Shown here one piece after another: positions 56,035 to 64,000 of a stretch of 64,000 nucleotides of DNA. A program made the translations under genes and the position numbers. The stretch covers positions 1-64,000 of the forward strand of contig JAUIAV010000021.1 of NCBI GenBank assembly GCA_030425195.1, written 5' to 3'. The stretch is from Gammaproteobacteria bacterium (GTDB taxonomy: Bacteria > Pseudomonadota > Gammaproteobacteria > Pseudomonadales > Azotimanducaceae). How positions within the stretch are numbered: position 1 is the stretch's first letter; each line of letters begins with the position of its first letter. The notes beneath the pieces were generated by a model that saw nothing but the letters and a program-made list of their open reading frames with translations, searched no databases and had not been told where the DNA came from.

Positions 56035-57062
56035 TGAAGGTCGTCGTCACCGGCGCCGCCGGATTCATCGGTTCTCATGTCAGCCACCGCCTGCTGGATC
56101 GCGGCGATACGGTCGTGGGAATCGATAACCTCAACGACTACTACGACGTGGCGCTCAAGAAGGCCCGGCTCGCACGACTGACGGAGCGGTCCGGGTTCGA
56201 TTTCAAGCTGATCGACATCGCCGACAAGCCGGCCATGGACCAGGTCATGTCCGGTGAACGCCCGGACCGGATCGTACACCTGGCTGCCCAGGCAGGCGTG
56301 CGCTACTCGCTGGAAAACCCCTACGCCTACATCGATGCGAATGTGATCGGATTTCTGAACATTCTGGAAGCGGCACGCAGTATCGGCACCGAGCACCTCG
56401 TCTATGCATCGACCAGCTCGGTCTACGGCAGCAACACCAACATGCCGTTTTCAGTGCATGACAACGTGGACCACCCGGTCAGCCTCTACGCGGCCACCAA
56501 GAAATCCAACGAGCTGATGGCCCATACCTACAGTCATCTGTTCGGGATTCCCTGCACGGGCCTGCGATTCTTCACCGTCTATGGTCCCTGGGGCCGGCCG
56601 GACATGGCGCTGTTCCTCTTTACCCGGAAGATGCTGGCCGGTGAACCCATCGACGTTTTCAACTACGGCCACCATCGCCGGGACTTCACCTATATCGACG
56701 ACATCGTGGAAGGCGTCGTCCGCGTGCTGGACCAGCCGGCCGAGGCCAATCCTGAGTGGAGCGGCGACAATCCGGACCCGCACAGCTCGTCCGCGCCGTA
56801 CCGTCTGTACAACATCGGCAGCAACAACCCGGTGGACCTGATGCGATACATCGAGGTGCTCGAGGAGACCCTCGGCGTCGAAGCGCAGAAGAACTTTCTG
56901 CCGCTGCAGCCGGGAGACGTACCCGACACCTTCGCCGACGTGGACGACCTCGTGCGGGATGTGGGCTATCAGCCGGACACACCGGTGGAGGTCGGCATTC
57001 AGAACTTCGTTGCCTGGTACAAGGCGTACCACCAGATCGACCACATCGCGCACAACGTCTGA
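56034..57062 (+). CDS. UDP-sugar 4-epimerase (UDP-glucuronate 4-epimerase-like)
   Basis: The 342-residue SDR enzyme has [13 protein letters not shown], the catalytic [10 protein letters not shown] (Ser/Thr) and [11 protein letters not shown] (Tyr/Lys), and [15 protein letters not shown]. Sequence features favour UDP-glucuronate 4-epimerase; the partner dehydrogenase upstream also permits a UDP-HexNAc-uronate substrate. It starts in the stop of the upstream gene (TGATG). With ugd it could make UDP-GalA for an acidic polymer. Confidence 0.88.
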
Positions 57063-57074
57063 AGAGATAGGCCT

Positions 57075-58103
57075 ATGAGCACCATCCTCGTCACCGGCGG
57101 AGCCGGCTACATCGGCAGCCACATGTGCGTGGAGCTGCTGCAGGCAGGCCACGAGGTGGTGGTTCTCGACAATCTTTCCAACAGCTCCGCCAGGTCCCTG
57201 GAAGCCGTGGAGCGCATCACTCAGCGTTCGCTCCACTTCCATGAGGTGGACGTGCGCGACACCGACGCGCTGCGGAAAATCTTTGCCACCTATGAGCTGG
57301 AATCGGTCCTGCACTTCGCGGGACTCAAAGCCGTCGGCGAGTCCGTCTCGGAACCGGCGAGCTACTACGACAACAACGTGGTCGGCTCGCTTCGGCTGGT
57401 GGAAGCGATGATGGAAGCGGGCGTGCACAATCTGGTGTTCAGCTCGTCAGCGACCGTCTACGGGATGCCGGAAGAGATGCCGATCACCGAGTCCTTCCAG
57501 ACCGGTCCCATCAATCCCTACGGTCAGACCAAGCTGCATGTCGAGCAGATGCTCACGGACATTGCCGGGTCGAATCCCGACTGGCGCATATCCCTGCTGC
57601 GCTACTTCAATCCCGTGGGTGCTCACGCCAGTGGCGAGATCGGCGAGAACCCGAACGGCATTCCGAACAACCTGGTTCCGTTCATCAGTCAGGTGGCCGT
57701 GGGCCGACGGCCTCACCTGAACGTGTTCTCAGACGACTACCCCACGCCGGACGGCACCGGCATCCGCGACTACATTCATGTGGTCGATCTGGTCAGAGGC
57801 CACATGAAAGCCCTGGAATTCCTCAGGCGGAACCCGGGAATTCATGTTCACAATCTCGGGACCGGCCGCGGTTACTCCGTCCTGGAGATGATCCGCGCGT
57901 TCGAAGCCGCTTCCGGCAGGCAGGTCGAGTATCGGGTCGTCGAGCGGCGGCCCGGCGATGCCGCCGTGTCCTACGCCGATCCGGCGAAGGCTGAACGGGA
58001 ACTCGGATGGAAAGCGGAATTCGGCATCGAGCGCATGTGCGAGGACGTGTGGCGCTGGCAATCACACTATCCGAACGGCTTCGACGCTGCGGACAGCCCG
58101 TAG
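57075..58103 (+). CDS. galE: UDP-glucose 4-epimerase
   Basis: The 342-residue GalE interconverts UDP-glucose and UDP-galactose. It has VTGGAGYIGSHMCVELLQAG, SSSATVYG, the Tyr-Lys pair in NPYGQTKLHVEQ, and RYFNPVGAHASGEIGE with the expected C-terminal region. It lies 12 nt after the uronate epimerase gene, third in the operon, and supplies donors to the EPS sugar transferases. Confidence 0.93.
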   Translation: MSTILVTGGAGYIGSHMCVELLQAGHEVVVLDNLSNSSARSLEAVERITQRSLHFHEVDVRDTDALRKIFATYELESVLHFAGLKAVGESVSEPASYYDNNVVGSLRLVEAMMEAGVHNLVFSSSATVYGMPEEMPITESFQTGPINPYGQTKLHVEQMLTDIAGSNPDWRISLLRYFNPVGAHASGEIGENPNGIPNNLVPFISQVAVGRRPHLNVFSDDYPTPDGTGIRDYIHVVDLVRGHMKALEFLRRNPGIHVHNLGTGRGYSVLEMIRAFEAASGRQVEYRVVERRPGDAAVSYADPAKAERELGWKAEFGIERMCEDVWRWQSHYPNGFDAADSP

Positions 58104-58134
58104 AAACTGGTTCCACGGGCTGATCACGAAGCGT

Positions 58135-59379
58135 CTACTGGGTGGACAGCCTGACCTCGTTGGAATAGACGCTTTCGTTACCCTCTGTATCCAGAGACGT
58201 CATCGCCACCAGGTAACTGCCGGCCGGTATGGGGAACGAATGCTGGGTGGCCTGAGGATTCCGGATTTCCACGTAGTCACTGTAGTTCCGTGACGTGTCA
58301 CCGTAGTAGATCCGGTACCCTGCCAGATCGGTGAGCCGGCTCCCGTCCGTGTTCTCAGTGGGTACCCGCCATCTCACCGTCATCTGCTCCCGAACGGATA
58401 CCGTCGCCATGCTGATGGCAGACAGGTCACCATTACCGCATTGGATGGTGTAGGTGGTGGTCGAATAGATTCTGCTGGAAGACTCGCTGCCGGAGGTGCC
58501 TCGGCTGCCTGACCACGGACCGCCGGTAGCTCTACAGTAGGAAGCATCGGCAGATGACCAGCTCAAGCGTGTGGTTTCGCCGGGATTGACCAGTGCGTCG
58601 CTGACCGACAGAGATACCGTCGGCTGATTGCTCGGCACACCGCCGGAGTCGGATCCGGAACCGCCATCCGACCCGGAGCCGCCATCAGATCCGCTGCCGG
58701 AATCTGATCCGGACCCGGACGAACCACCCGGAACACTCTCGCCGACGTAGACCGTCACACTGTCCGTCGTCTGGCCCGCAGGCCCCTGACAGGTGATGTT
58801 GTAGCTGTGAGTTCTGGACAGATAATTCAGATTCCAGCCGCCATCGACTTCCCGCTGCCCATACCAGGCCCCGCCTGCCTGACAGCTCGACACGTTCTGG
58901 CTTTCCCAGGTCAGCCGGATGCTGCCGCCGACAGGCACTGAATCGTCACTGGTCTGGAGATTCACCCAGGGCTGGCTTCCAGACGGCGGTTGGGAGCCTG
59001 TATCCTGCGCGGAATCGTCTTCCTCCGGCACCGTCGGTGTGGATCCCTGATCAGAATTCCCGATGGTGACGGAAACGCTGTCCGTGGCGCTGCCACCCGG
59101 TCCGTAACAGACCAGCCGATACTCCTGGTCATGCTCCAGCCAGTTGAGGTTCCAGCCGCCGTTCACCTCCCGTGAACCATACCAGCCGCCGCGAGCCTCG
59201 CAGCGACTGACGTTGCTGGTGGTCCAGGTGAGCCGGATGCTGCCCTGGTGCGGAACGACCGTCGCGCTCGTCTGCAGGTCGACCCGAGGCAGAGGTGCGG
59301 CCGTCAAGGTACCTGATATACCCAGGAGCAGACACAGTGAAAAGAGGCCGGAAAAGGTCTTGAGAATATCTGACTTCAT
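58135..59379 (-). CDS. Secreted multidomain Ig-like repeat protein
   Basis: From ATG 59379 the 414-residue product has a Sec signal (FSGLFSLCLLLGISGTLTAA). It has three repeats with GSIRLTW, NVSRCEA/NVSSCQA and GGWYG/GAWYG motifs, each with two Cys, separated by Thr/Ser-rich linkers. Between repeats 2 and 3 is a Gly-Ser-Asp tract of about 27 residues. A final fibronectin-type-like domain (GYRIYYGDTSRNYSDYV, SYLVAMTSLDTEGNESVYS) closes it. No PEP-CTERM or other anchor is present. It could bind polysaccharide or cell-surface ligands. The upstream gap (59380-59694) holds no other gene. Confidence 0.7.
   Translation of the reverse strand: MKSDILKTFSGLFSLCLLLGISGTLTAAPLPRVDLQTSATVVPHQGSIRLTWTTSNVSRCEARGGWYGSREVNGGWNLNWLEHDQEYRLVCYGPGGSATDSVSVTIGNSDQGSTPTVPEEDDSAQDTGSQPPSGSQPWVNLQTSDDSVPVGGSIRLTWESQNVSSCQAGGAWYGQREVDGGWNLNYLSRTHSYNITCQGPAGQTTDSVTVYVGESVPGGSSGSGSDSGSGSDGGSGSDGGSGSDSGGVPSNQPTVSLSVSDALVNPGETTRLSWSSADASYCRATGGPWSGSRGTSGSESSSRIYSTTTYTIQCGNGDLSAISMATVSVREQMTVRWRVPTENTDGSRLTDLAGYRIYYGDTSRNYSDYVEIRNPQATQHSFPIPAGSYLVAMTSLDTEGNESVYSNEVRLSTQ
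58640..58735 (-). repeat. Gly-Ser-Asp-encoding low-complexity repeat
   Basis: Iterated 12-18-bp units rich in TCCGGA/CCGGAT encode alternating GSGSD/GGSGSD linkers of the secreted Ig-like protein. Copy number is likely to vary by slippage, but the frame is kept by multiples of three. Confidence 0.75.
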
Positions 59380-59694
59380 ATACTTTTTGGGGAGCGTCGG
59401 TCCGTCCTGGAATTGCGCGCAAAAGGGCAACCCGCCAGCAGATGCCGACTGTCTCGCTTACCGAGTTAGGGGTTTCAGTAAAACGCCGCGCACTCTATCA
59501 CGATTTTCGGAAGATTCAATTACAATTCATTACATTCGAATTACATTTCTGTCTCAGCGTCTACCTGATGCCCAGCTGTTGGTTGCTGCTGGAGGGTGCA
59601 GGGATGGATATCGGAGATTGTGGAGTGGTGCTTCGAACTGGCTACTGACGCCAGTGGAAGGCATTTCCAGCCGCGACTGAATCGTTGAATGTGA

Positions 59695-61779
59695 CTAGGA
59701 TTTCAATGGCAGAGATCTCTGCCGTTCATCGAGTAGCTGGTAGAGTGCGTTCGCGACGGCCGGTGCGATAGCTGGTGTGCTCGCCTCACCCAGTCCCGAT
59801 GGACGACGATCGCTCGGCAGAAATCGCACGTGAACTTCAGGAATATCCGACATCCGCGCCAGCCGGTAGCGGTCATAGTTTCGAGTGATTACCGTGCCTC
59901 CCTCGACAATCACTGACTCATAGAGCGCCGCTGAGAGTCCGAACACAATACCGCCTTCAATCTGTGCTGCTGCGCCGTCCGGGTGCACGACGGTTCCCGC
60001 ATCCACCACACACCAGACATCCGTCACCCGCCAGTCGGCAACCTCGCCGGAGACCTCTGCCACCAGCGCTACTGCTGTCCGGCCAAAACTGTATGTGGCG
60101 AGTCCGAGTGCGCGATCGTTGCGATCAGCCCAGCCCGCGTCGACGACCACCTGTTCCAGGCATCTGGACAACAACGCATTGTCTCGGAGCAGTGATCTGC
60201 GGAAGTTCAATGGATCTGCCCCTGACGCTTCCGATAATTCGTCAACAAAGCATTCCAGAGCGAACACGTTGTAAGAGTAGCCGACGGAACGCCAGATCGT
60301 GGTGGCCATGGAGGTCGCCAGCCCCGCCCAGTGAACGGACAAACCACCCAGCCTGTACGGCATGTCGTCCCAGCCCATGACCTGCCCGCCGCTGGGTTCG
60401 AGTCTATCCACCGCTGTGGCGGTGGCGAACTTCACCTCGAGGCAGGGGGCTGCTTCCCGCCCTCCCCTGGCTGCAATCGAAAAGGTCGCAGCGTCACGAA
60501 AAGCGCCATGGCCGAGATCATCCTCCCGGGACCAGATCAGCTGAACGGACCGGCCCGAATCGCGTGCGATTTCCACGGCTTCTGCAATGAAGTCCTGGCC
60601 AGCCCGGCGGCCGAAACCGCCGCCCAATGGCAGAACGTTTACTCTGACCTGCTCCGCCGATAGGCCTGTGACGCGAGCGGCGGTGGTTTGCACACGGTTT
60701 GGTGCCTGGGTTCCGACCCATAGTTCGCAACTACCTGGCGTGATTCGGACCGTGCAATTCATTGGCTCCATGCAGGCGTGGGCAAGGAACGGAACCTGGT
60801 AGGTCGCGTGATGCAGAAGATCACCGGTCACAGGCTCGTCCTGGCTCAAGACTCGTGTCGTCGCCGCATCCCGAAGATCCTCGAGTTGGCTCGCGATACT
60901 GGAGCTCGACTGATATCGGGGTTCTTCGCCTTTCCAGTCCACCTTGAGAAGCCGGCGAGCTTTCAGCGCCCCCCAGGTCGTCGTGGCAATCACTGCGACG
61001 CCGGTGCTGATCGGAAGCACACCGACAACGCCTGTGACACCTCTGGCTGCCTGTGCGTCGATCCTGTCAGGAATCTGACCGTGCACCGGTGGACGGAGGA
61101 TGACTGCCCGAACCAGATCGGTGATTTCAACGTCGAAACCGTAGCGTATTGAGCCAGTGACCATCGCTGGCACGTCCAACCGGGCAGGTGAGCGTCCGAT
61201 GAGCTTGAACTGGTCCGGAGTCTTGAGCGTCGGTCGGATAGGCGCCCACTGGATGCTGGCGGCCTCTGCGAGATCGCCATAGGAGATTCTGCGATCCGCA
61301 CATGTGACATAACCGGCATCGGTCACACAGTCATCGATGCCGACGCCCCAAAGGTCCGCTGCGGCGCTGACGAGCATCTCCCGCGCGAGCGCACCAGCCC
61401 GCCGCAGTTCGACCCAGAGAGAGCTGATGCTGGAGCTTCCTACGGTCGTCAGCAGGCCGTAATCAAGCCCGTTGCCGGCAACGGCTTGGTGGACAACGAT
61501 CTGGGAAAAATCTGCGTCGAGCTCCTCTGCAATCAGCATCGGTAGCGCCGTACTCACTCCCTGGCCCATCTCCGAGCGCGTCACCCAGATTTCCACTCGG
61601 TTGCTCGGGAGGATGCCTAGGTAAACATTCGGCGCAAATCCTTCTCGGTCAACGGGGCGGCGGAAGCGATAACCGCGTATCCGCTCGATACCGAGCCAGA
61701 GCCCAGTCGTACCTACAGCAACAATGCCCCCTGCGGCAGCCGCCAGGATCTTCCTACGTGTGAGGGGATAAACAGCCAT
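59695..61779 (-). CDS. Molybdenum hydroxylase large subunit (xanthine dehydrogenase/IorB-like)
   Basis: The 694-residue protein starts with a twin-arginine-type signal (TRRKILAAAAGGIVAVG), so it is probably exported folded. Molybdopterin-binding motifs are present: LGGGFGRRAGQDFIAEAVE and the catalytic Glu region GLGEASTPAIAPAVANALY at the C-terminus. This pattern fits isoquinoline 1-oxidoreductase beta-subunit-type enzymes (aldehyde or N-heterocycle oxidation). The small 2Fe-2S subunit gene is not next to it; neighbours are the Ig-like gene and tRNA-Ser. It would depend on molybdenum-cofactor synthesis, of which moaA is in the window. Confidence 0.82.
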   Translation of the reverse strand: MAVYPLTRRKILAAAAGGIVAVGTTGLWLGIERIRGYRFRRPVDREGFAPNVYLGILPSNRVEIWVTRSEMGQGVSTALPMLIAEELDADFSQIVVHQAVAGNGLDYGLLTTVGSSSISSLWVELRRAGALAREMLVSAAADLWGVGIDDCVTDAGYVTCADRRISYGDLAEAASIQWAPIRPTLKTPDQFKLIGRSPARLDVPAMVTGSIRYGFDVEITDLVRAVILRPPVHGQIPDRIDAQAARGVTGVVGVLPISTGVAVIATTTWGALKARRLLKVDWKGEEPRYQSSSSIASQLEDLRDAATTRVLSQDEPVTGDLLHHATYQVPFLAHACMEPMNCTVRITPGSCELWVGTQAPNRVQTTAARVTGLSAEQVRVNVLPLGGGFGRRAGQDFIAEAVEIARDSGRSVQLIWSREDDLGHGAFRDAATFSIAARGGREAAPCLEVKFATATAVDRLEPSGGQVMGWDDMPYRLGGLSVHWAGLATSMATTIWRSVGYSYNVFALECFVDELSEASGADPLNFRRSLLRDNALLSRCLEQVVVDAGWADRNDRALGLATYSFGRTAVALVAEVSGEVADWRVTDVWCVVDAGTVVHPDGAAAQIEGGIVFGLSAALYESVIVEGGTVITRNYDRYRLARMSDIPEVHVRFLPSDRRPSGLGEASTPAIAPAVANALYQLLDERQRSLPLKS

Positions 61780-61952
61780 CCGAACTTCCTTGATGGATGG
61801 CCCGGACTATACCTTTCTGGTCATGTAACCAAAAACGGCAGATCGGACATGGTAATTCGATGGATCGCCACATCTCCGCGGGCTGACCGCCGCGCATGGA
61901 TACATCCCCATGATTTGACAGAGCGCCATATCCGACTCAAACGACGATGCTC

Positions 61953-61958
61953 TATACT
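61953..61958 (+). promoter_or_regulatory. -10 element of tRNA-Ser
   Basis: TATACT lies 16 nt before the mature tRNA 5' end, a good -10 position. The -35 at the expected distance (about 61931) is weak. Confidence 0.4.
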
Positions 61959-61974
61959 GAAGGCAGCCTCACTC

Positions 61975-62064
61975 GGAGGGGTGGCTGAGTGGTCGAAAGC
62001 ACTGGTCTTGAAAACCAGCGAGGTGTGAAAGCCTCCGTGGGTTCGAATCCCACCCCCTCCGCCA
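61975..62064 (+). tRNA. tRNA-Ser (anticodon TGA)
   Basis: A 90-nt class II tRNA with acceptor stem GGAGGGG/CCCCTCC, discriminator G and encoded CCA (62062-62064). The anticodon loop CTTGAAA in the stem ACTGG/CCAGC reads TGA. A long variable arm (about GCGAGGTGTGAAAGCCTCCG) is as expected for Ser. The T loop is GTTCGAATCC. It precedes tusD by 49 nt. Confidence 0.96.
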
Positions 62065-62086
62065 TTCGGCATCCCATTCGGCATCC
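62063..62086 (+). repeat. 12-bp tandem duplication at the tRNA-Ser 3' end
   Basis: CATTCGGCATCC occurs twice with no gap (62063-62074, 62075-62086). The first copy begins inside the encoded CCA. No integrase or prophage is nearby, so an attachment scar is only a possibility. Confidence 0.8.
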
Positions 62087-62113
62087 AATGATCAGCGGGT
62101 TCCAGACGCCACC

Positions 62114-62479
62114 ATGAAGTTCACCCTCGCCGTCCACGACCCGAGTGACGCGCATGCGCCCGGATTCGCCAGCGCCGCACTCGACGCCGGTCACGAGATC
62201 GATCTGGTGTTCTTCTATCACGACGGCGTTCTGGCCGCCGATCGGCCAGACGATGGGAACACACCGAACAGGGGTCCGCAGGCCGAATGGCTCCGGCTCC
62301 ACGAGGAGCACGGTCTGCCCATGGCCGTCTGCATCGGTGCCGCGGCACGCCGGCACCTGGTCGACGAGTCGTCACCCGGGACGTCCGAGCGGATTCAGCC
62401 CGGGTTCGACGTGGTCGGCCTGGGACAGTTGATCGGATCCGTCGTCGACTCCGATCGTCTGATCACCTTCGCAGGCTGA
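62114..62479 (+). CDS. tusD: Sulfurtransferase complex subunit TusD
   Basis: TusD takes sulfur from TusA in the relay for 2-thiouridine of tRNA. The 121-residue product has the DsrE fold with AALDAGHEIDLVFFYHDGV and the active Cys in LPMAVCIGAAARRHLVD. It is the first of three tus genes. The context (tRNA-Ser, cysG) is known from gammaproteobacteria. TusE and TusA are not seen here. Confidence 0.9.
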   Translation: MKFTLAVHDPSDAHAPGFASAALDAGHEIDLVFFYHDGVLAADRPDDGNTPNRGPQAEWLRLHEEHGLPMAVCIGAAARRHLVDESSPGTSERIQPGFDVVGLGQLIGSVVDSDRLITFAG

Positions 62480-62481
62480 CC

Positions 62482-62820
62482 GTGCCGAAACGGATCCTCT
62501 TTCTGCATCGACAGCCCCCGTCGGCCGAAACCCGGGAGACCCTGGACAGCGCGCTGATCGCCGCGGTCTTCGATCAGGCAGTGTCCCTCCTCTTCCGGGA
62601 AGCCGGTGTTCAGCAGTTGCGCGCGGACATGCCGGACCGGGACCTGGCCGAGGTGATCGGGTCGCTGCCGGAGTACGGGCTGGCGGGCGTCTACGTCTGT
62701 GCCGAAGCCCTGGCCGCCGCCCGGCTCACCGAAACCGATCTGATCATCCCGGTGAAGGTGCTCCCTGTGCAGGCGCAGCGCGCATTGCTTGCCGACCAGG
62801 ACGCGGTGCTCTGCGACTGA
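62482..62820 (+). CDS. tusC: Sulfurtransferase complex subunit TusC
   Basis: From GTG 62482 the product has 112 residues and the TusC pattern: RILFLHRQPPSAETRETLDSALIAAVF, then FDQAVSLLFREAGVQQL. It lacks a catalytic Cys in the relay position, as expected of this structural subunit. It starts 2 nt after tusD and its stop overlaps the tusB ATG. Confidence 0.88.
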   Translation: MPKRILFLHRQPPSAETRETLDSALIAAVFDQAVSLLFREAGVQQLRADMPDRDLAEVIGSLPEYGLAGVYVCAEALAAARLTETDLIIPVKVLPVQAQRALLADQDAVLCD

Positions 62821-63071
62821 TGAACGCCCTGCATCTCGTCAGCTCCATGGAAGCGCTCACCCAGACACTCCTGCTTGCATCGGCAGAAGACGCGATCCTG
62901 CTCATGGGGCGTGCCGCTGCCGGTTGCGGCGGGGACCTTCCCCGGCCGGTTTTCGTCCTGGCGGAGGACATTCCCGCTGATGTGACGCCCGGAGCAGAAG
63001 CAGCATCCGTGGACTATGCCGGTTTCGTGGATCTGACCTGCAGGCATCAGCCCATCGTCACCTGGCGCTGA
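62820..63071 (+). CDS. tusB: Sulfurtransferase complex subunit TusB
   Basis: The 83-residue product completes the TusBCD complex (ALHLVSSMEALTQTLLLASAEDAILL). It overlaps tusC by 1 nt. It converges with cysG, 6 nt away. The chain is slightly shorter than E. coli TusB (95 residues) but keeps the core. Confidence 0.82.
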   Translation: MNALHLVSSMEALTQTLLLASAEDAILLMGRAAAGCGGDLPRPVFVLAEDIPADVTPGAEAASVDYAGFVDLTCRHQPIVTWR

Positions 63072-63077
63072 GCGCCT

Positions 63078-64000
63078 TCAGACCATGCGGTGGGCCACCA
63101 CCTCGCCGACGATGATCGTGGTCGGCCCTTTCACTGCCGCCGCCCGGACTTTCTGCGCCAGATCGGCCAGCGTCCCGACGACCACGCGCTGCTCCGGATA
63201 GGTGGCCTTCTCCACCAGTGCCGCCGGGGTTTCCGGCGCCCGGCCGTGCCGGATGAGCGAGTCGAAGATCTCCTCGATGCCGGACAATCCCATGTAGAGA
63301 ACCACGGTCTGGCCCGGACGCGCCAGCTCCGGCCAGTCCAGGTTGACCCGGTTCTCGGCCCGGTGGCCGGTCACGAAACGGACCGAGAGTGATACGTCAC
63401 GGTAGGTGAGCGGAATTCCCGCATAGCTTGCCGAGCCGGACGCGGCAGTGATGCCCGGGACCGCGACCACATCCACGCCGGCTTCCATCAGCACTTCCAC
63501 TTCCTCACCCCCCCGGCCGAAGATGAAAGGGTCCCCGCCCTTCAGCCGGACCACCGCTCTTCCGGCCCTGGCTTCACTGACCATGAGCTCGTTGATGGCT
63601 TCCTGCCGGGTGCTCGGCGCCCGCCATTTCTTGCCTACATAGACCTGCTCCGCATCCCGGCGGGCGTAGTCCAGGATCTGCCGGTTCACCAGATTGTCGT
63701 AGAGAATGACGTCCGCGGACTGGATGAGGCGCAGGGCCTTCAGGGTCAGCAGCTCCGGGTCGCCCGGCCCCGCGCCCACAATGGCGACCCAACCGGCGGC
63801 GGCACCGGTCAGCGCGGCTTCGAAAGCCTGCTCGGCTGCCGCTTCATCGCCCCGATAGACCGCTTCCGCGGCCGGCCCTTCCACGACCCGCTGCCAGAGC
63901 TGCTGGCGACCGGCGATGTCGCTGACACTCCCCTTTACCCGGTCTCGCCGGGCCCTGACGAACTCGGCCAGGGCGCCGAGCCGCGCCGGCAGCCGGGCCT
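63078..64000 (-). CDS. cysG: Siroheme synthase CysG (partial, 5' end outside)
   Basis: The visible frame runs from the right edge to the stop at 63078. The uroporphyrinogen-III methyltransferase domain is clear: VAIVGAGPGDPELLTLKALRLIQSADVILYDNLV, VRLKGGDPFIFGRGGEEVEVL and VPGITAASGSASYAGIPLTYRD. Upstream of the first in-frame ATG (63884) the frame continues to the edge with sequence matching the dimerisation segment (LPARLGALAEFVRARRDRV-like), so the N-terminal dehydrogenase/ferrochelatase part lies beyond the window. It makes siroheme for sulfite and nitrite reductase. Confidence 0.93.
   Translation of the reverse strand, partial: ARLPARLGALAEFVRARRDRVKGSVSDIAGRQQLWQRVVEGPAAEAVYRGDEAAAEQAFEAALTGAAAGWVAIVGAGPGDPELLTLKALRLIQSADVILYDNLVNRQILDYARRDAEQVYVGKKWRAPSTRQEAINELMVSEARAGRAVVRLKGGDPFIFGRGGEEVEVLMEAGVDVVAVPGITAASGSASYAGIPLTYRDVSLSVRFVTGHRAENRVNLDWPELARPGQTVVLYMGLSGIEEIFDSLIRHGRAPETPAALVEKATYPEQRVVVGTLADLAQKVRAAAVKGPTTIIVGEVVAHRMV

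Noticed and set aside
61915-61920. TTGACA as the -35 of tRNA-Ser
   Set aside because: It is 32 nt from TATACT, far beyond the normal 16-18 nt, and no -10 is found at the correct distance.

Overview
The window looks like a chromosomal segment of a gammaproteobacterium. The main reasons are a tusD-tusC-tusB run beside tRNA-Ser and cysG, a gspE-to-gspM type II secretion operon, the imuA-imuB-dnaE2 mutagenesis cassette under LexA-type boxes, and exosortase-linked exopolysaccharide (EPS) genes. I cannot name the genus. Base composition is uneven. By eye, roughly the first 11 kb and the stretch around 45.4-46.9 kb are clearly more AT-rich than the GC-rich remainder, which suggests acquired or fast-evolving accessory DNA.

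Region 1 (1-14.9 kb) is an EPS/exosortase block. It starts with a three-gene run (GNAT acetyltransferase, JmjC/cupin-like protein, FemAB-like transferase) joined by 4-nt overlaps. Then come an IS3-family transposase remnant, an exosortase fused to an EpsI domain, a frameshifted membrane acyltransferase and an exported methyltransferase-like lipoprotein. Next is a tight operon of acyl carrier protein, FkbH-like HAD protein and fused tandem alpha/beta hydrolase. A convergent sulfotransferase and two polyisoprenyl-phosphate sugar-1-phosphate transferases follow. Region 2 (14.9-26.5 kb) holds a DUF1631-like protein, the type II secretion operon gspEFGHIJKLM without gspC or gspD, a secreted JAMM-like protein and a CadC-type membrane regulator with TPRs.

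Region 3 (26.6-45.4 kb) is mostly housekeeping: pyrB, etfBA with ETF-ubiquinone oxidoreductase, moaA, murF, sppA, an alanine/glycine symporter, alkaline phosphatase, glutathione reductase, a ThDP enzyme and ugd. It also has a plus-strand RNA-like element at about 33.3 kb that no gene explains. Region 4 (45.4-52.4 kb) has a long hairpin, an AT-rich secreted jelly-roll-like protein gene and the SOS mutasome cassette.

Region 5 (52.4-59.4 kb) returns to EPS: the XrtA-type ATPase and tyrosine autokinase face a divergent nucleotide-sugar operon (UDP-HexNAc dehydrogenase, UDP-uronate epimerase, galE). With ugd, these supply UDP-GlcA, UDP-GalA, UDP-Gal and probably HexNAcA donors to the sugar transferases of region 1. 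A secreted Ig-like repeat protein follows. Region 6 (59.7-64 kb) has an orphan molybdenum hydroxylase large subunit, tRNA-Ser(UGA), tusDCB and the 3' part of cysG.

The least ordinary parts are: the carrier-protein/FkbH/double-hydrolase module next to an exosortase; the broken acyltransferase with changes at T7 and G7 tracts; the structured plus-strand RNA candidate; and several short tandem duplications that are in frame or touch the tRNA.
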